Shown here in pieces: positions 28,267 to 36,901 of a DNA stretch of 64,000 nucleotides. Under the pieces are notes generated by a model. The model searched no databases. It had not been told where the DNA came from and saw only the letters and a program-made list of their open reading frames with translations. Made by a program: the position numbers and the translations under genes. Source of the stretch: Roseovarius salincola (GTDB taxonomy: Bacteria; Pseudomonadota; Alphaproteobacteria; Rhodobacterales; Rhodobacteraceae); assembly GCF_026891095.1 (NCBI RefSeq), contig NZ_JAPTNL010000006.1, forward strand, positions 62,001 to 126,000. Reading direction: 5' to 3'. Position 1 is the first letter of the stretch. Each line of letters opens with the position of its first letter.

Positions 28267-29318
28267 TTGGACCTCGGATCGAAAAAGCGGTACAGCAGGT
28301 CGGAGAAGATATTGATCGCCACGAAGATCGTGCCGATGACGATCGTTCCGCCCAGCACCGAGTTCATGTCATTGGCCAGCAGCGATGTGGTGATATACTG
28401 CCCAAGGCCGGGCCAGGCGAAGATGATCTCGGTCAGCACGGAGCCCTCCAGCAGGTTCGCATAGGCCAGCGCGATCACCGTGACCAGTTGGATGCGGATG
28501 TTGCGAAAGGCATGTCCCCAGACCACCTGCCACTCGCTCAGGCCCTTGACCCTGGCGGTGATGACATATTCCGATCCAAGCTGTTCGAGCATGAAGGACC
28601 GCGTCATCCGGCTGATATAGGCGAGGCTGAAATAGCCCAGCAGGGACGCCGGCAGGATGATGTGCGAAAACGCGCTGCGAAAAACCGCCCACTCGCCGCG
28701 CAGCGCGCTGTCCAGAAGCAGCATCCCGGTGATCGGTTCGACAATGCCCTGGTAGAAAATGCCGAGCCGTCCCGGGCCGGACACCCAGCCCAGTATCCCG
28801 TAAAAGATCAGCAGTCCCACAAGGCCCAGCCAGAAGATCGGCATCGAATACCCGATCAGCCCGACGAAGCGCGCCAGCTGGTCGATCCAGCTTCCGCGGC
28901 GCACGGCCGCTATGACACCCAGCGGAACACCCAGAACGACGCCGAACAGCGTGCCCAGCGTCGCCAGTTCCAGCGTTGCGGGAAACACGCGCGCGATGTC
29001 GGTCGTGACCTCCTGGCCGGTGCGGATGGATTTGCCCAGATCACCCTGAAGAACATCGGTGACATAGATCCAGAACTGCACCAGCAGCGGCTTGTCCAGC
29101 CCGAGATCGCGGAAGGTCTGGTTGTATTGCTCCTGCGTCGCCCGTTCACCGATGACCGCCAGAACCGGGTCAATCGGCATCACCCGGCCGATCATGAATG
29201 TCACGAAAAGAAGGCCGAGGATCGTCGCCGCCACGGTTGCCAGCGTGGCCAGGGTCTTCTTCAGCCAAGGCGGGAGGGACGGCCCGGGCCGTCCCTCCCC
29301 ATGTGTCGTATCCGCCAT
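28263..29318 (-). CDS. Peptide ABC transporter permease (DppB-like)
   Basis: A 351-residue inner-membrane protein with a first membrane span near 25-45, a periplasmic loop containing LGLDKPLLVQFWIY and LGKSIRTGQEV (typical for DppB), then five more spans. It begins directly after the binding-protein stop and overlaps the DppC-like gene. Confidence 0.9.
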   Translation of the reverse strand: MADTTHGEGRPGPSLPPWLKKTLATLATVAATILGLLFVTFMIGRVMPIDPVLAVIGERATQEQYNQTFRDLGLDKPLLVQFWIYVTDVLQGDLGKSIRTGQEVTTDIARVFPATLELATLGTLFGVVLGVPLGVIAAVRRGSWIDQLARFVGLIGYSMPIFWLGLVGLLIFYGILGWVSGPGRLGIFYQGIVEPITGMLLLDSALRGEWAVFRSAFSHIILPASLLGYFSLAYISRMTRSFMLEQLGSEYVITARVKGLSEWQVVWGHAFRNIRIQLVTVIALAYANLLEGSVLTEIIFAWPGLGQYITTSLLANDMNSVLGGTIVIGTIFVAINIFSDLLYRFFDPRSK

Positions 29319-30914
29319 TTACTTGGTGATGACCCAGTAGGAAACCGCGGTGGTCGCACCACCGGCCACGAAGTTCTCGACACTTTCATTCATGCCGTTC
29401 TGTTCGATCTGCTGGAACATCACGCCGAACGGGCTGACCTGTTGATGCTCGCGCTGCAATTCGCGATACATCTCGCGGCGGGCGTCGGTGTCGTTCTCGA
29501 CCACCGCGGCAAGGGTCTTTTCGGTCATTTCGGGGATGCCCCAGGCATTGCGCCATGCCAGCAGGCCGGTTGCGCCCGCCTCGTCCGAATTGTCGGGATT
29601 GACCGCGAATGTCCCGGCGTTGGTATTGGGGTCGGGATAGTCCGGCCCCCATGCACCAAGATAGATGTCATGCTCGCGCGCGCGATAGCGATCCAGCGTC
29701 TGCGCCCCGGTCCCGACAATCAGCTCGATATCGCAGCCCAACTCACCCCAGGTGTTCTGAAGCGACTGGCCGATATCCAGACGTTCCTGCGCGTCGCGCA
29801 CCGAGATCTTGATCGGCCCGCAGTCGGGATGCGCCGACTCGGCCAAGGCCGCCTTGGCGGCGTCCATGTCGAACGAATAGGGCGTTTCCTCCAGCGCCCC
29901 AAGGAACGTGCGCGGCAGGAATGCCTGATGCACGGTATACTGCCCCTTGAGGAATGAATCCGACATGCCCTCGTAATCGGTCGCCAGCTTCAGTGCCTCC
30001 AGAACCTTCGGGTCCGACAGCATCTCTTTCTTCTGGTTGGCGGCCCAGTACATCAGGCGGCCGCGCAGCTCGTCGACGATCTTGACGCCTTCGGCATCCT
30101 CAAGGCCCGCAACGTCTTCGGGCGACAGGTTGCGCGCCACGTCGATATCGCCGCGCTCAAGCTGAAGGCGCTGTGTGGCGCTTTCCTGGATGTGCTGAAC
30201 GATCACCCGCTCCATCGCCGGTGTCTCGCCGCCATAATTCGGGTTGAGGTCCAGCAGCACGCTTTCGCTCGGGCGCCATTCCACCACCTTGTAGGGGCCG
30301 GACCCGGCGGTGTTCGTGCGCAGCCAGTCATTCCCCATGTCGCCATCGGTTTCATTCGCCATCACGGTTTCCATGTCGACGATCCCGCCGATGGTCGCTG
30401 TCAGGCAGTTCAGCACGAAGGACAGCGCATAGGGCTTGTCCAGCGTCAGCACGAGCGTCCTGTCATCCGTCGCGACGATGGTCTCTTCGACGTTCTCGGG
30501 CGTGAAGCCGAACTGGGTGAGGATGAAGGACGGTGTCTTGTTCAGCGTCACCGCACGGCGCAGAGAAAATTCCGCATCTTGGGCCGTCACCGGATTGCCG
30601 GAGGCAAAGACATGCCCCTCGGCCATCGTGAAGGTGATGGTCTTGCCGTCCTCGGAAATTTCCCAGCTTTCGGCCAGTTGCGGCTGATATCCTGCGTCAA
30701 GGTCGAGCGGGTCGAAATTGACCAGCTTCTGATAGACATTGCGGCTGACATCGGCGCCGGCGAATTCAAAGCTCTCCGCCGGATCGAAAGTCTTGATGTC
30801 ATCGATTCTATTGGCGATGACCAGCATGTTGGGTGGCGTTTCCGCGACAACCGGCACGGCAAGGCCGACGGCCAGGAATGACGCGACCGCAGCTGCGACA
30901 AATGATTTCTTCAT
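29319..30914 (-). CDS. Peptide ABC transporter substrate-binding protein (SBP_bac_5)
   Basis: A 531-residue periplasmic protein. A signal peptide (MKKSFVAAAVASFLAVGLAV, cleaved near VVA at 24) is followed by the family-5 binding fold (DDIKTFDPAESFEFAGADV, AESWEISEDGKTITFTM). The start at 30914 is chosen over a longer frame because it gives this signal sequence. It lies 22 bp after a dipeptidase gene, so the imported ligands are probably di- or oligopeptides. Confidence 0.9.
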   Translation of the reverse strand: MKKSFVAAAVASFLAVGLAVPVVAETPPNMLVIANRIDDIKTFDPAESFEFAGADVSRNVYQKLVNFDPLDLDAGYQPQLAESWEISEDGKTITFTMAEGHVFASGNPVTAQDAEFSLRRAVTLNKTPSFILTQFGFTPENVEETIVATDDRTLVLTLDKPYALSFVLNCLTATIGGIVDMETVMANETDGDMGNDWLRTNTAGSGPYKVVEWRPSESVLLDLNPNYGGETPAMERVIVQHIQESATQRLQLERGDIDVARNLSPEDVAGLEDAEGVKIVDELRGRLMYWAANQKKEMLSDPKVLEALKLATDYEGMSDSFLKGQYTVHQAFLPRTFLGALEETPYSFDMDAAKAALAESAHPDCGPIKISVRDAQERLDIGQSLQNTWGELGCDIELIVGTGAQTLDRYRAREHDIYLGAWGPDYPDPNTNAGTFAVNPDNSDEAGATGLLAWRNAWGIPEMTEKTLAAVVENDTDARREMYRELQREHQQVSPFGVMFQQIEQNGMNESVENFVAGGATTAVSYWVITK

Positions 30915-30936
30915 GGTGTAACTGCCTGTTTCATTT

Positions 30937-31986
30937 TTATTCTTTCCACGTATTGCGCAGGACCCGTATCCAGTTTCCATGCGTGACCTTGGTCATCAGA
31001 CCATCATCCACACCATGAGAACGCAGCGCACTCAGCAGATGAGGCAGGCCCGCGCAGTCACCGATGGGTTCGGGAACCAGCGCGCCGTCGAAATCGGATC
31101 CAAAGCCAACCCGGTTCTCACCCAGATTCTCGACCAGATGGTCAAAGTGTCTGAGCACGATGTCAAGCTCAAACTCCGAATCCATCCGTCCGTCGGGCCG
31201 CAAAAAGGCGCTGGCGAAATTGATGCCCACCATTCCATCACTGTCGCGGATCATGCCCAGTTGGCGGTCCGTCAGGTTGCGCGAATGCGGGCAGACGGCC
31301 CAGGCGTTGGAATGCGTGGCCACAAGCGGCGCATCGGAAATGCGCGCCACGTCCTCGACCCCCTTCGCGTTGAGATGCGACAGGTCGACGAGGATGCCCA
31401 GTCGGTTGCACTCCCGGATCAGGGCCTTGCCGGCCTCGGTCAGCCCTGGCCCGGTATCCGGATCCGACGGATAACGGAAGGGCACCCCATGCCCCCAAAC
31501 GGTGTCGCGGCTCCAGACCGGGCCGAGCGAGCGCAGCCCGCGATCATACCAGGCGTTCAGGCGTTCGAACTCCCGGTCGATGGCCTCCGCGCCTTCGATG
31601 TGAATGACGGCGGCCATTTCGTCGGCAGGCAGCGTTGCCGCCACCTCGTCAGCGGTCCGGCAGATCCGCACCGCCCCCGCGCTTTCAAGGTCGTCCATCA
31701 CGTCAAAGCCGCGTTCGGTCCAGGCAAGCGCCTCGTCCTCCGTCACCGGGTCGGGCAGGGGGATGTCATAGGACGCGTTGCGCATTTCGTCATGGCGGAT
31801 ATCCTTGTTGCCGGGGCTGGGCACGAAGATCGCGAACATCCCCCCGCCAAAGCCGCCGCGCCTGGCGCGCGGCTTGTCGATATGGCCATCCGCCAGCCCC
31901 CCGGCCACGCCCTCGGCGGTCACATCGCCGCGAAGCAGGCGCAGGGTCAGGTCGTTATGACCGTCAAAAACTGGAAATCCGCTCAT
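30937..31986 (-). CDS. Membrane-dipeptidase family (M19) dipeptidase
   Basis: A 349-residue zinc peptidase. FDGHNDL (H10, D12) supplies the first metal ligands, HIEGAEAID the bridging Glu, and LVATHSNAWAVCPHSRNL the further His residues. M19 enzymes cleave dipeptides, including some with D-residues or modified side chains. It is the first gene of the peptide transporter operon, so it would hydrolyse what the Dpp-like importer brings in. No signal peptide is visible, which places it in the cytoplasm. Confidence 0.9.
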   Translation of the reverse strand: MSGFPVFDGHNDLTLRLLRGDVTAEGVAGGLADGHIDKPRARRGGFGGGMFAIFVPSPGNKDIRHDEMRNASYDIPLPDPVTEDEALAWTERGFDVMDDLESAGAVRICRTADEVAATLPADEMAAVIHIEGAEAIDREFERLNAWYDRGLRSLGPVWSRDTVWGHGVPFRYPSDPDTGPGLTEAGKALIRECNRLGILVDLSHLNAKGVEDVARISDAPLVATHSNAWAVCPHSRNLTDRQLGMIRDSDGMVGINFASAFLRPDGRMDSEFELDIVLRHFDHLVENLGENRVGFGSDFDGALVPEPIGDCAGLPHLLSALRSHGVDDGLMTKVTHGNWIRVLRNTWKE

Positions 31987-32212
31987 TCTTTCACCTGTAT
32001 TGTCTTGATATAAAGCCGCCGCGATCCCGGGGCGCAGGCAGATGCTCCGGGCGCAATTCGCCCGACTGCATGTCGCCGCTCAAACCTCGACCAATGCGCG
32101 CCGGACTGCAATCGGATTATTCGCATCGATCAGACACAGCCTGTCCCCGGCGGCGCGGCCTTATGCGAAACGCGGTTTTGCGGCGCTCAATCACCCGCTT
32201 CCGCATTCTATA

Positions 32213-32226
32213 TTGCATTTGCACAA
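32213..32226 (+). promoter_or_regulatory. NnrR/Dnr-type box upstream of nirK
   Basis: TTGCATTTGCACAA differs by one base from TTGCG-N4-CACAA, the type of site described for NnrR in Rhodobacter. Its centre is 73 bp before the nirK start, which would place it near -41.5 for a start site around 32261. The regulator encoded at 41857-42600 is the natural candidate to bind it in response to NO. Confidence 0.7.
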
Positions 32227-32292
32227 CGTTCCGTGTCCGCATCGGCCCTAATCTCCTTTCAAACGACATTCATACCTGAAAGGAGAATGACA

Positions 32293-33414
32293 ATGCTGAC
32301 GAGAAGAGCCGCACTGATGGGGGTCGCCGGAATGGCCTCCCTGCCCATCCTCGCCAAGGCCGCGAAAGCCGATGAATCCTTCACGCCCGTCGCCGCGCCC
32401 GCTGACCTGTCCAAGCTCAAGCGCATCCGCCGCGAGCTGGTCGCGCCGCCCTTTGTGCACGAGCACGAGCAGGTCGCGACCAATGACCCTTGCATCGTCG
32501 AATTCGAGATGACGATCATCGAAAAGGAACTGCAGGTCGCCGATGACGCCTGGTTGCAGGCGATGACTTTCGACGGCTCGGTGCCCGGCCCGATGATGGT
32601 GGTGCACGAGGGCGATTACGTCGAACTGACCCTGATCAACCCGGTCGATAACATGCTTCAGCACAATATCGACTTCCACGCCGCCACCGGCGCGCTTGGT
32701 GGCGGGGCGCTGACGCTGGTCAATCCCGGCGAAAAGACGATCCTGCGCTTCAAGGCGACGCGCCCGGGCACTTTCGTCTATCACTGTGCGCCGGGCGGCC
32801 CGATGATCCCCTGGCATGTGGTTGCCGGCATGGCCGGCACGATCATGGTGCTGCCGCGCGACGGCCTGCGCGACCATGAAGGACGGCAGGTGAAATACGA
32901 CCGCGTCTACTATATCGGCGAGAACGAATACTACATTCCCAAGAACGCCGATGGCAGCTACATGCGTTTCGCTGATGTCGGTGAAAGCTATGGCGACACG
33001 GTCGACCTGATGAACGGGCTGATCCCCAGCCACGTTGTCTTCAACGGCTCGGTCGGCGCCTTGACCGGGGATAACGCGCTCAAGGCCAACCAGGGCGAAA
33101 AGGTGCTGTTCGTCCACAGCCAGGCCAACCGCGACACCCGGCCCCACCTGATCGGTGGGCATGGCGACCTGGTCTGGGAGACGGGCAAGTTCAACAACCC
33201 GCCCGAACGCGACCTTGAAACCTGGTTCATCCGTGGCGGTTCCGCCGGGGCGGCGCTCTACGAGTTCCTGCAACCGGGCGTCTACGCCTATGTGAACCAC
33301 AACCTGATCGAGGCCGTGAATCTCGGCGCGACAGGCCATGTGGTGGTCGAGGGCGACTGGAACAACGACCTGATGGAACAGGTGCTTGCGCCGACCGAAC
33401 TGACCGGAATCTGA
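32293..33414 (+). CDS. nirK: Copper-containing nitrite reductase
   Basis: A 373-residue periplasmic enzyme reducing nitrite to NO. A Tat-type leader (LTRRAALMG) precedes two cupredoxin domains. Ligand residues are visible: type 1 copper H124, C165, H175 and M180; type 2 copper H129 and H164, with a further His in the second domain (LIGGHGD). The ATG at 32293 is chosen because AGGAG lies 7 bp upstream; an ATG at 32287 is too close to it. Electrons probably come from the pseudoazurin at 42660. It is followed by nirV and preceded by an NnrR-type box. Confidence 0.95.
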   Translation: MLTRRAALMGVAGMASLPILAKAAKADESFTPVAAPADLSKLKRIRRELVAPPFVHEHEQVATNDPCIVEFEMTIIEKELQVADDAWLQAMTFDGSVPGPMMVVHEGDYVELTLINPVDNMLQHNIDFHAATGALGGGALTLVNPGEKTILRFKATRPGTFVYHCAPGGPMIPWHVVAGMAGTIMVLPRDGLRDHEGRQVKYDRVYYIGENEYYIPKNADGSYMRFADVGESYGDTVDLMNGLIPSHVVFNGSVGALTGDNALKANQGEKVLFVHSQANRDTRPHLIGGHGDLVWETGKFNNPPERDLETWFIRGGSAGAALYEFLQPGVYAYVNHNLIEAVNLGATGHVVVEGDWNNDLMEQVLAPTELTGI

Positions 33415-33490
33415 ACCAACCGGAAGACCGGGCAGGGTGGGGCGGTCGTGCAAAACGGCCGCCCCGCTTGTCCTTGAAAGGATCGGGATC

Positions 33491-34297
33491 ATGAAATCCT
33501 TGCTGTTGCTGCCATTGCTTGCCGTCACCGCGCTGGCCGGAGTGCTTGTGCAGCGCGAGTCCCTCGCGCCCGCGCCGTCGCTGCCGCCACAGGACCTGCC
33601 CGCGACCGTCGCCATTCCCGCAGGCGAAATCGCTTTCCGGCCGCTGGGAAATTTCAGCCAGGCGGGCAAGACCCGCCAGCCGGGCTGGACAACGGTGCCG
33701 GTCGCGGCGTTCGAGATCATGAAGCACCAGGTCACGCGCGATGCCTACGCGCAATGCGTGGCCGATGGCGGCTGCGCCGAAGTGCCCGCACAGGGCGGCA
33801 GCCTGCCCCAGACCCATGTAAGCTGGCAGGACGCCAGCGCCTATGCCGTCTGGTTCTCGCAGCGCAGCGGCATGACATGGCGCCTGCCCACCGAAGCCGA
33901 ATGGCAGCGCGCCGCCGCCGAGCGCCACGGCGATGCCCTGCCTGAACCCGAGGACCTCGATCCGGGGCAACGGATGCTGGCGCAATACCAATCCGGTATC
34001 CTGTTGCGCGGCAGCGCCAATCTGGCGCTCAGGCCGCCCGGCGGCTTTGGCGACAACAGCCTTGGCGTGGCCGACATGGCCGGGAATGTCTGGGAATGGA
34101 CCGACGATTGCTTTCGCAACGGCACCATCCTCGAGGATGGCAGCCTTGCGGAAACCGAGCCCTATTGCGGCGTGCGCATCGCGGGCGGGCGACACCGCGC
34201 GGCGGTGATCGACTTCATCCGCGACGCCAGCGTCGGAGGCTGCGCCGCGGGCCTGCCGCCCGATTTCCTGGGCTTTCGCCTGGTGCGCGAGGACTGA
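33491..34297 (+). CDS. nirV: NirV, formylglycine-generating-enzyme-like protein
   Basis: A 268-residue protein with an N-terminal hydrophobic segment and a sulfatase-modifying-factor (SUMF1) domain: FEIMKHQVTRDAYAQCV, WRLPTEAEWQRAA, NVWEWTDDCF. NirV regularly follows nirK in rhodobacters and rhizobia. Its role is unproven; it is not a true formylglycine-generating enzyme by context. It starts 76 bp after nirK with AAAGGATCGGGATC in front. Confidence 0.88.
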   Translation: MKSLLLLPLLAVTALAGVLVQRESLAPAPSLPPQDLPATVAIPAGEIAFRPLGNFSQAGKTRQPGWTTVPVAAFEIMKHQVTRDAYAQCVADGGCAEVPAQGGSLPQTHVSWQDASAYAVWFSQRSGMTWRLPTEAEWQRAAAERHGDALPEPEDLDPGQRMLAQYQSGILLRGSANLALRPPGGFGDNSLGVADMAGNVWEWTDDCFRNGTILEDGSLAETEPYCGVRIAGGRHRAAVIDFIRDASVGGCAAGLPPDFLGFRLVRED

Positions 34298-34311
34298 CAC
34301 AGCAGCAAAAA

Positions 34312-34341
34312 GGCGCAGGTCGGATCACGCCGCCCTGCGCC
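34312..34341 (-). terminator. Rho-independent terminator after hemN
   Basis: GGCGCAGG (34312-34319) pairs with CCTGCGCC (34334-34341). On the minus strand the stem is followed by CTTTTTG. It lies 28 bp past the hemN stop. Confidence 0.65.
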
Positions 34342-34368
34342 GGTCTCGTCGCGATGCTGCGCCGCGCC

Positions 34369-35733
34369 TCACGAGGCGCGGCTGTAACGCACACCCTCGG
34401 GCATATGCGCATCAAGCGCGCTGGCCACGATCCGCGTCAGTGCGCGCCCCTCCGGGCGGATCTCCAGCGCATCATCGTCCAGCGCCACCAGATCGCCGTA
34501 CCGCTCCGCCAGCAGCGCCAGCGTCGCATCAAGCGAGGATGCCTGCGCACCGAACGTGGCCTGCAATTCACGCCGGTTCAGACGAAATTCACACATCAGC
34601 ATCTCGATGGCGCGCGCCCGCAGCAGATCGTCCTGCGTCATCACATGGCCGCGCGCGCCCGCCAGCTCTCCGGCCTCGATGCGCTGCACATAGGCCGCCG
34701 TCGCGGCCGCGTTCTGAACGTAGCCCCCCGGCAGGCGCGAGATCGACGACGCGCCCATGCCGATCAGCGTGGGGCAGGTGTCATCGGTGTAACCCTGGAA
34801 ATTGCGCCGCAAGCGCCCCTCGCGGGCGGCACGCGCCAGCCCGTCGTCACGAAGCGCAAAATGGTCGATGCCGATCGCGTCGAACCCCGCAGCGCGGAAC
34901 CGCGCAGCCGCCTGTTCGGCCAGGTGATAGCGGTCCAGATCAGCCGGCAGCGCGGTATCGTCGATCAGCTTCTGGCGCTTCGACACCCAGGGCACATGCG
35001 CGTAACCGAACAGGGCCACCCGATCCGGGGCCAGTTCAAGCACCCGGCTCACCGTGTCGTCGATCCGCACCAGATCCTGATGCGGCAGCCCGTAAACCAG
35101 ATCGGCATTGAGTGAGTTGATCCCCGCCGCGCGCAGGTCCTCCACGCAGGCTTTCGTGATGTCATAGGGCTGGATGCGCCCGATCGCCGCCTGTACCTCG
35201 GGGTCGAAATCCTGAATGCCGATGCTGGCTCGGTTCATGCCCTCGCGGGCCAGCGCGTCGATCTTGGCGCGATCCACCATCGTCGGGTCGATCTCGACCG
35301 AGAACTCCCAGTCATCCGCCGGCGGGATCACCGCCTTCACCGCCTGCGCCAGGCGGTGGATCAGCGCGGGCGGCAGGATGGTTGGCGTGCCGCCACCCCA
35401 ATGCATGCGCCCCATCCGCAACCCCTCGGGCAGCACCTTGCGCATCAGCGCCAGCTCCTGTTCGAGCGTCCCGATGTAGCTTTCGACCGGACCCAGGGTC
35501 TTGGTCCCCTGCGTGCGGCAGGCGCAGAACCAGCACAGCCGCTCGCAGAACGGGATATGCAGATAGACCGAGACCGGCACCGCCGGATCGAGCGCGGCCA
35601 GCTCGGCCGCCTGTTGCGTGGCACCGACTGCCGGGGTGAAAACCGGTGCGGTCGGATAGGATGTGTAGCGGGGCACTCTCGAGTCGAACAACCCGAGTTC
35701 GGCAAGGCGGATGATCTGTTTCATGAATCTCAT
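34369..35733 (-). CDS. hemN: Oxygen-independent coproporphyrinogen III oxidase
   Basis: A 454-residue radical-SAM enzyme making protoporphyrinogen IX without oxygen, needed for haem during denitrification. PRYTSYPTAP (21-30) is the HemN start signature. The cluster cysteines are C63, C67 and C70 with C72 next to them (CERLCWFCAC), and WGGGTPT follows. The start at 35733 is the first ATG giving the family N-terminus; 35724 is an alternative. A hybrid FNR/NnrR-type box lies 26 bp upstream, so it may have its own promoter although it follows the nor operon on the same strand. Confidence 0.92.
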   Translation of the reverse strand: MRFMKQIIRLAELGLFDSRVPRYTSYPTAPVFTPAVGATQQAAELAALDPAVPVSVYLHIPFCERLCWFCACRTQGTKTLGPVESYIGTLEQELALMRKVLPEGLRMGRMHWGGGTPTILPPALIHRLAQAVKAVIPPADDWEFSVEIDPTMVDRAKIDALAREGMNRASIGIQDFDPEVQAAIGRIQPYDITKACVEDLRAAGINSLNADLVYGLPHQDLVRIDDTVSRVLELAPDRVALFGYAHVPWVSKRQKLIDDTALPADLDRYHLAEQAAARFRAAGFDAIGIDHFALRDDGLARAAREGRLRRNFQGYTDDTCPTLIGMGASSISRLPGGYVQNAAATAAYVQRIEAGELAGARGHVMTQDDLLRARAIEMLMCEFRLNRRELQATFGAQASSLDATLALLAERYGDLVALDDDALEIRPEGRALTRIVASALDAHMPEGVRYSRAS

Positions 35734-35758
35734 ATGCCGGTTTCCTGGGGCGCTGACT

Positions 35759-35772
35759 TTGCGCCGGATCAA
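35759..35772. promoter_or_regulatory. FNR/NnrR-type box upstream of hemN
   Basis: TTGCGCCGGATCAA combines an NnrR-type half (TTGCG) with an FNR half (ATCAA) around a 4-bp spacer. It falls in the 45-bp gap between nnrU and hemN. Low oxygen (FnrL) and NO (NnrR) could both act here. Confidence 0.5.
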
Positions 35773-35778
35773 GTTTCG

Positions 35779-36471
35779 TCAAGGAAATGGTGAAACACCG
35801 ATAACAGGCGCGTGCAGATGCAAGAGCGCCAACCACAGGGCCAGCGCGATTGCCGCGCGGACCGCCATTCGCGGCGCCATCGCCCGCCACCAGCCAAGGT
35901 TTGCCAGCGGCGCAGGCGACAGAATCGCCGTGCGTGCGAAGAACGCGGGTGCCTGCCCGCCAAGCGCCCGCGCCGCGCGCCGGTCAAACAGCGCAATCGC
36001 CCCGAAAGCCAGCAAGGCGAATCCCCCGAACAGCGTCAGATGCGCCAGATCGCCATTCACCACCGCATGCGCCGCCGCCCAAAGCCCCAGCGCCAGCAGC
36101 AGCGGATGACGCGACAGCGCCGCGAATCCCGGCGCGCCGCTCGTGGCGCTTGCGCCATCGCCGCGCCCGCCCAATGTCCAGGGGTTGTTCACGCCCGCGC
36201 CGCAGATCGCCAGCAGCCCCGCCAGGGGCATCGCCAGATTAAGCAGCCAGCGCATCCACGGCATCTGCGCCCAAAGCTCGACATAAGGCGCGCGCCCGGC
36301 GGCCACGATCACCCAGGCCAGCAGCAAAAGCGACACCAGCCCGTAGACCAGGAAATACATTCGCCGCCCAACGGCGCCGATCAGCCGCTCCCGCAGCCCG
36401 CCGATTCGCGGCAGGAAATGGCTGGCGATGAACAGCCCCATGGCCAGCCCATATTCGCCCCATCCGCCCAT
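35779..36471 (-). CDS. nnrU: NnrU family membrane protein
   Basis: A 230-residue inner-membrane protein with about six membrane spans. FIASHFLPRIGGLRERLIGA and SRHPLLLALGLWAAAHAVVNGD (cut here by motif) are typical of the NnrU/isoprenylcysteine-methyltransferase-like fold. In Rhodobacter sphaeroides nnrU lies downstream of norCBQD and is needed for normal NO metabolism. The gene here has the same position, 4 bp after a small membrane protein gene. Confidence 0.88.
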   Translation of the reverse strand: MGGWGEYGLAMGLFIASHFLPRIGGLRERLIGAVGRRMYFLVYGLVSLLLLAWVIVAAGRAPYVELWAQMPWMRWLLNLAMPLAGLLAICGAGVNNPWTLGGRGDGASATSGAPGFAALSRHPLLLALGLWAAAHAVVNGDLAHLTLFGGFALLAFGAIALFDRRAARALGGQAPAFFARTAILSPAPLANLGWWRAMAPRMAVRAAIALALWLALLHLHAPVIGVSPFP

Positions 36472-36475
36472 ATTC

Positions 36476-36712
36476 TCACCCGTCCCCGGCCTGTTGCATC
36501 AGCCTGACGATATGACAGGCGAAGGCCCATGTCGCGGGCAGGCCGATCACCAGCCCTCCGGCGGCGGCCTGCCACGGCGTCAGCACCGGCCAGCCAAGCC
36601 AGCTGCCGATCAGCGCGGCAAAGAACAGGTTCACGCCCATCGCGCCCGCGCCGAACGGGTAAAGCGCCAGGAACAGGCGCAGTGAAGGGCGCGGTGACGG
36701 GCGCGGCCTCAT
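36476..36712 (-). CDS. Small two-span membrane protein of the nor operon (nnrT position)
   Basis: A 78-residue protein with a basic, proline-rich head (MRPRPSPRPSLR) and two hydrophobic segments (about 23-40 and 48-66). It overlaps the upstream 63-residue gene by 4 bp (ATGA) and lies 4 bp before nnrU. The location between norD and nnrU is where nnrT is found in Rhodobacter, so this or its neighbour may be that gene. The function is not known. Confidence 0.65.
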   Translation of the reverse strand: MRPRPSPRPSLRLFLALYPFGAGAMGVNLFFAALIGSWLGWPVLTPWQAAAGGLVIGLPATWAFACHIVRLMQQAGDG

Positions 36713-36900
36713 CGCCGGTTCACCATCACCTGCACCATCGCCAGCGCGACGACCAGCACCAGCGAGGCGACAAAATACCAGGCTTCCGCCGCATCGGTCT
36801 GGGGTTGCGGTATCGGCCTCTCGAATGTCGCCGCGGCAAGCTGGCCGGGCAAAAGCATGGCAAGGGCTGCGAGGCGGGCAGGGAAGCATATCTTTTTCAT
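36709..36900 (-). CDS. Small exported or membrane protein of the nor operon
   Basis: A 63-residue protein. A signal-peptide-like start (MKKICFPARLAALAMLLPG, likely cleaved after QLAAA near 24) is followed by a short periplasmic stretch with ERPIPQPQTDAAEAWYF and a C-terminal membrane span ending NRR. It begins 1 bp after the norD stop and overlaps the next gene. It looks like a small accessory subunit of the NO reductase locus; I do not recognise the family. Confidence 0.6.
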   Translation of the reverse strand: MKKICFPARLAALAMLLPGQLAAATFERPIPQPQTDAAEAWYFVASLVLVVALAMVQVMVNRR

Positions 36901-36901
36901 G

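Noticed and set aside
28257-29957. A 566-codon open frame on the plus strand opposite the peptide transporter genes
   Set aside because: It lies antisense to two well-recognised genes, has no ribosome site and is rich in His, Arg, Gln and Asp in the way antisense frames of GC-rich genes are.
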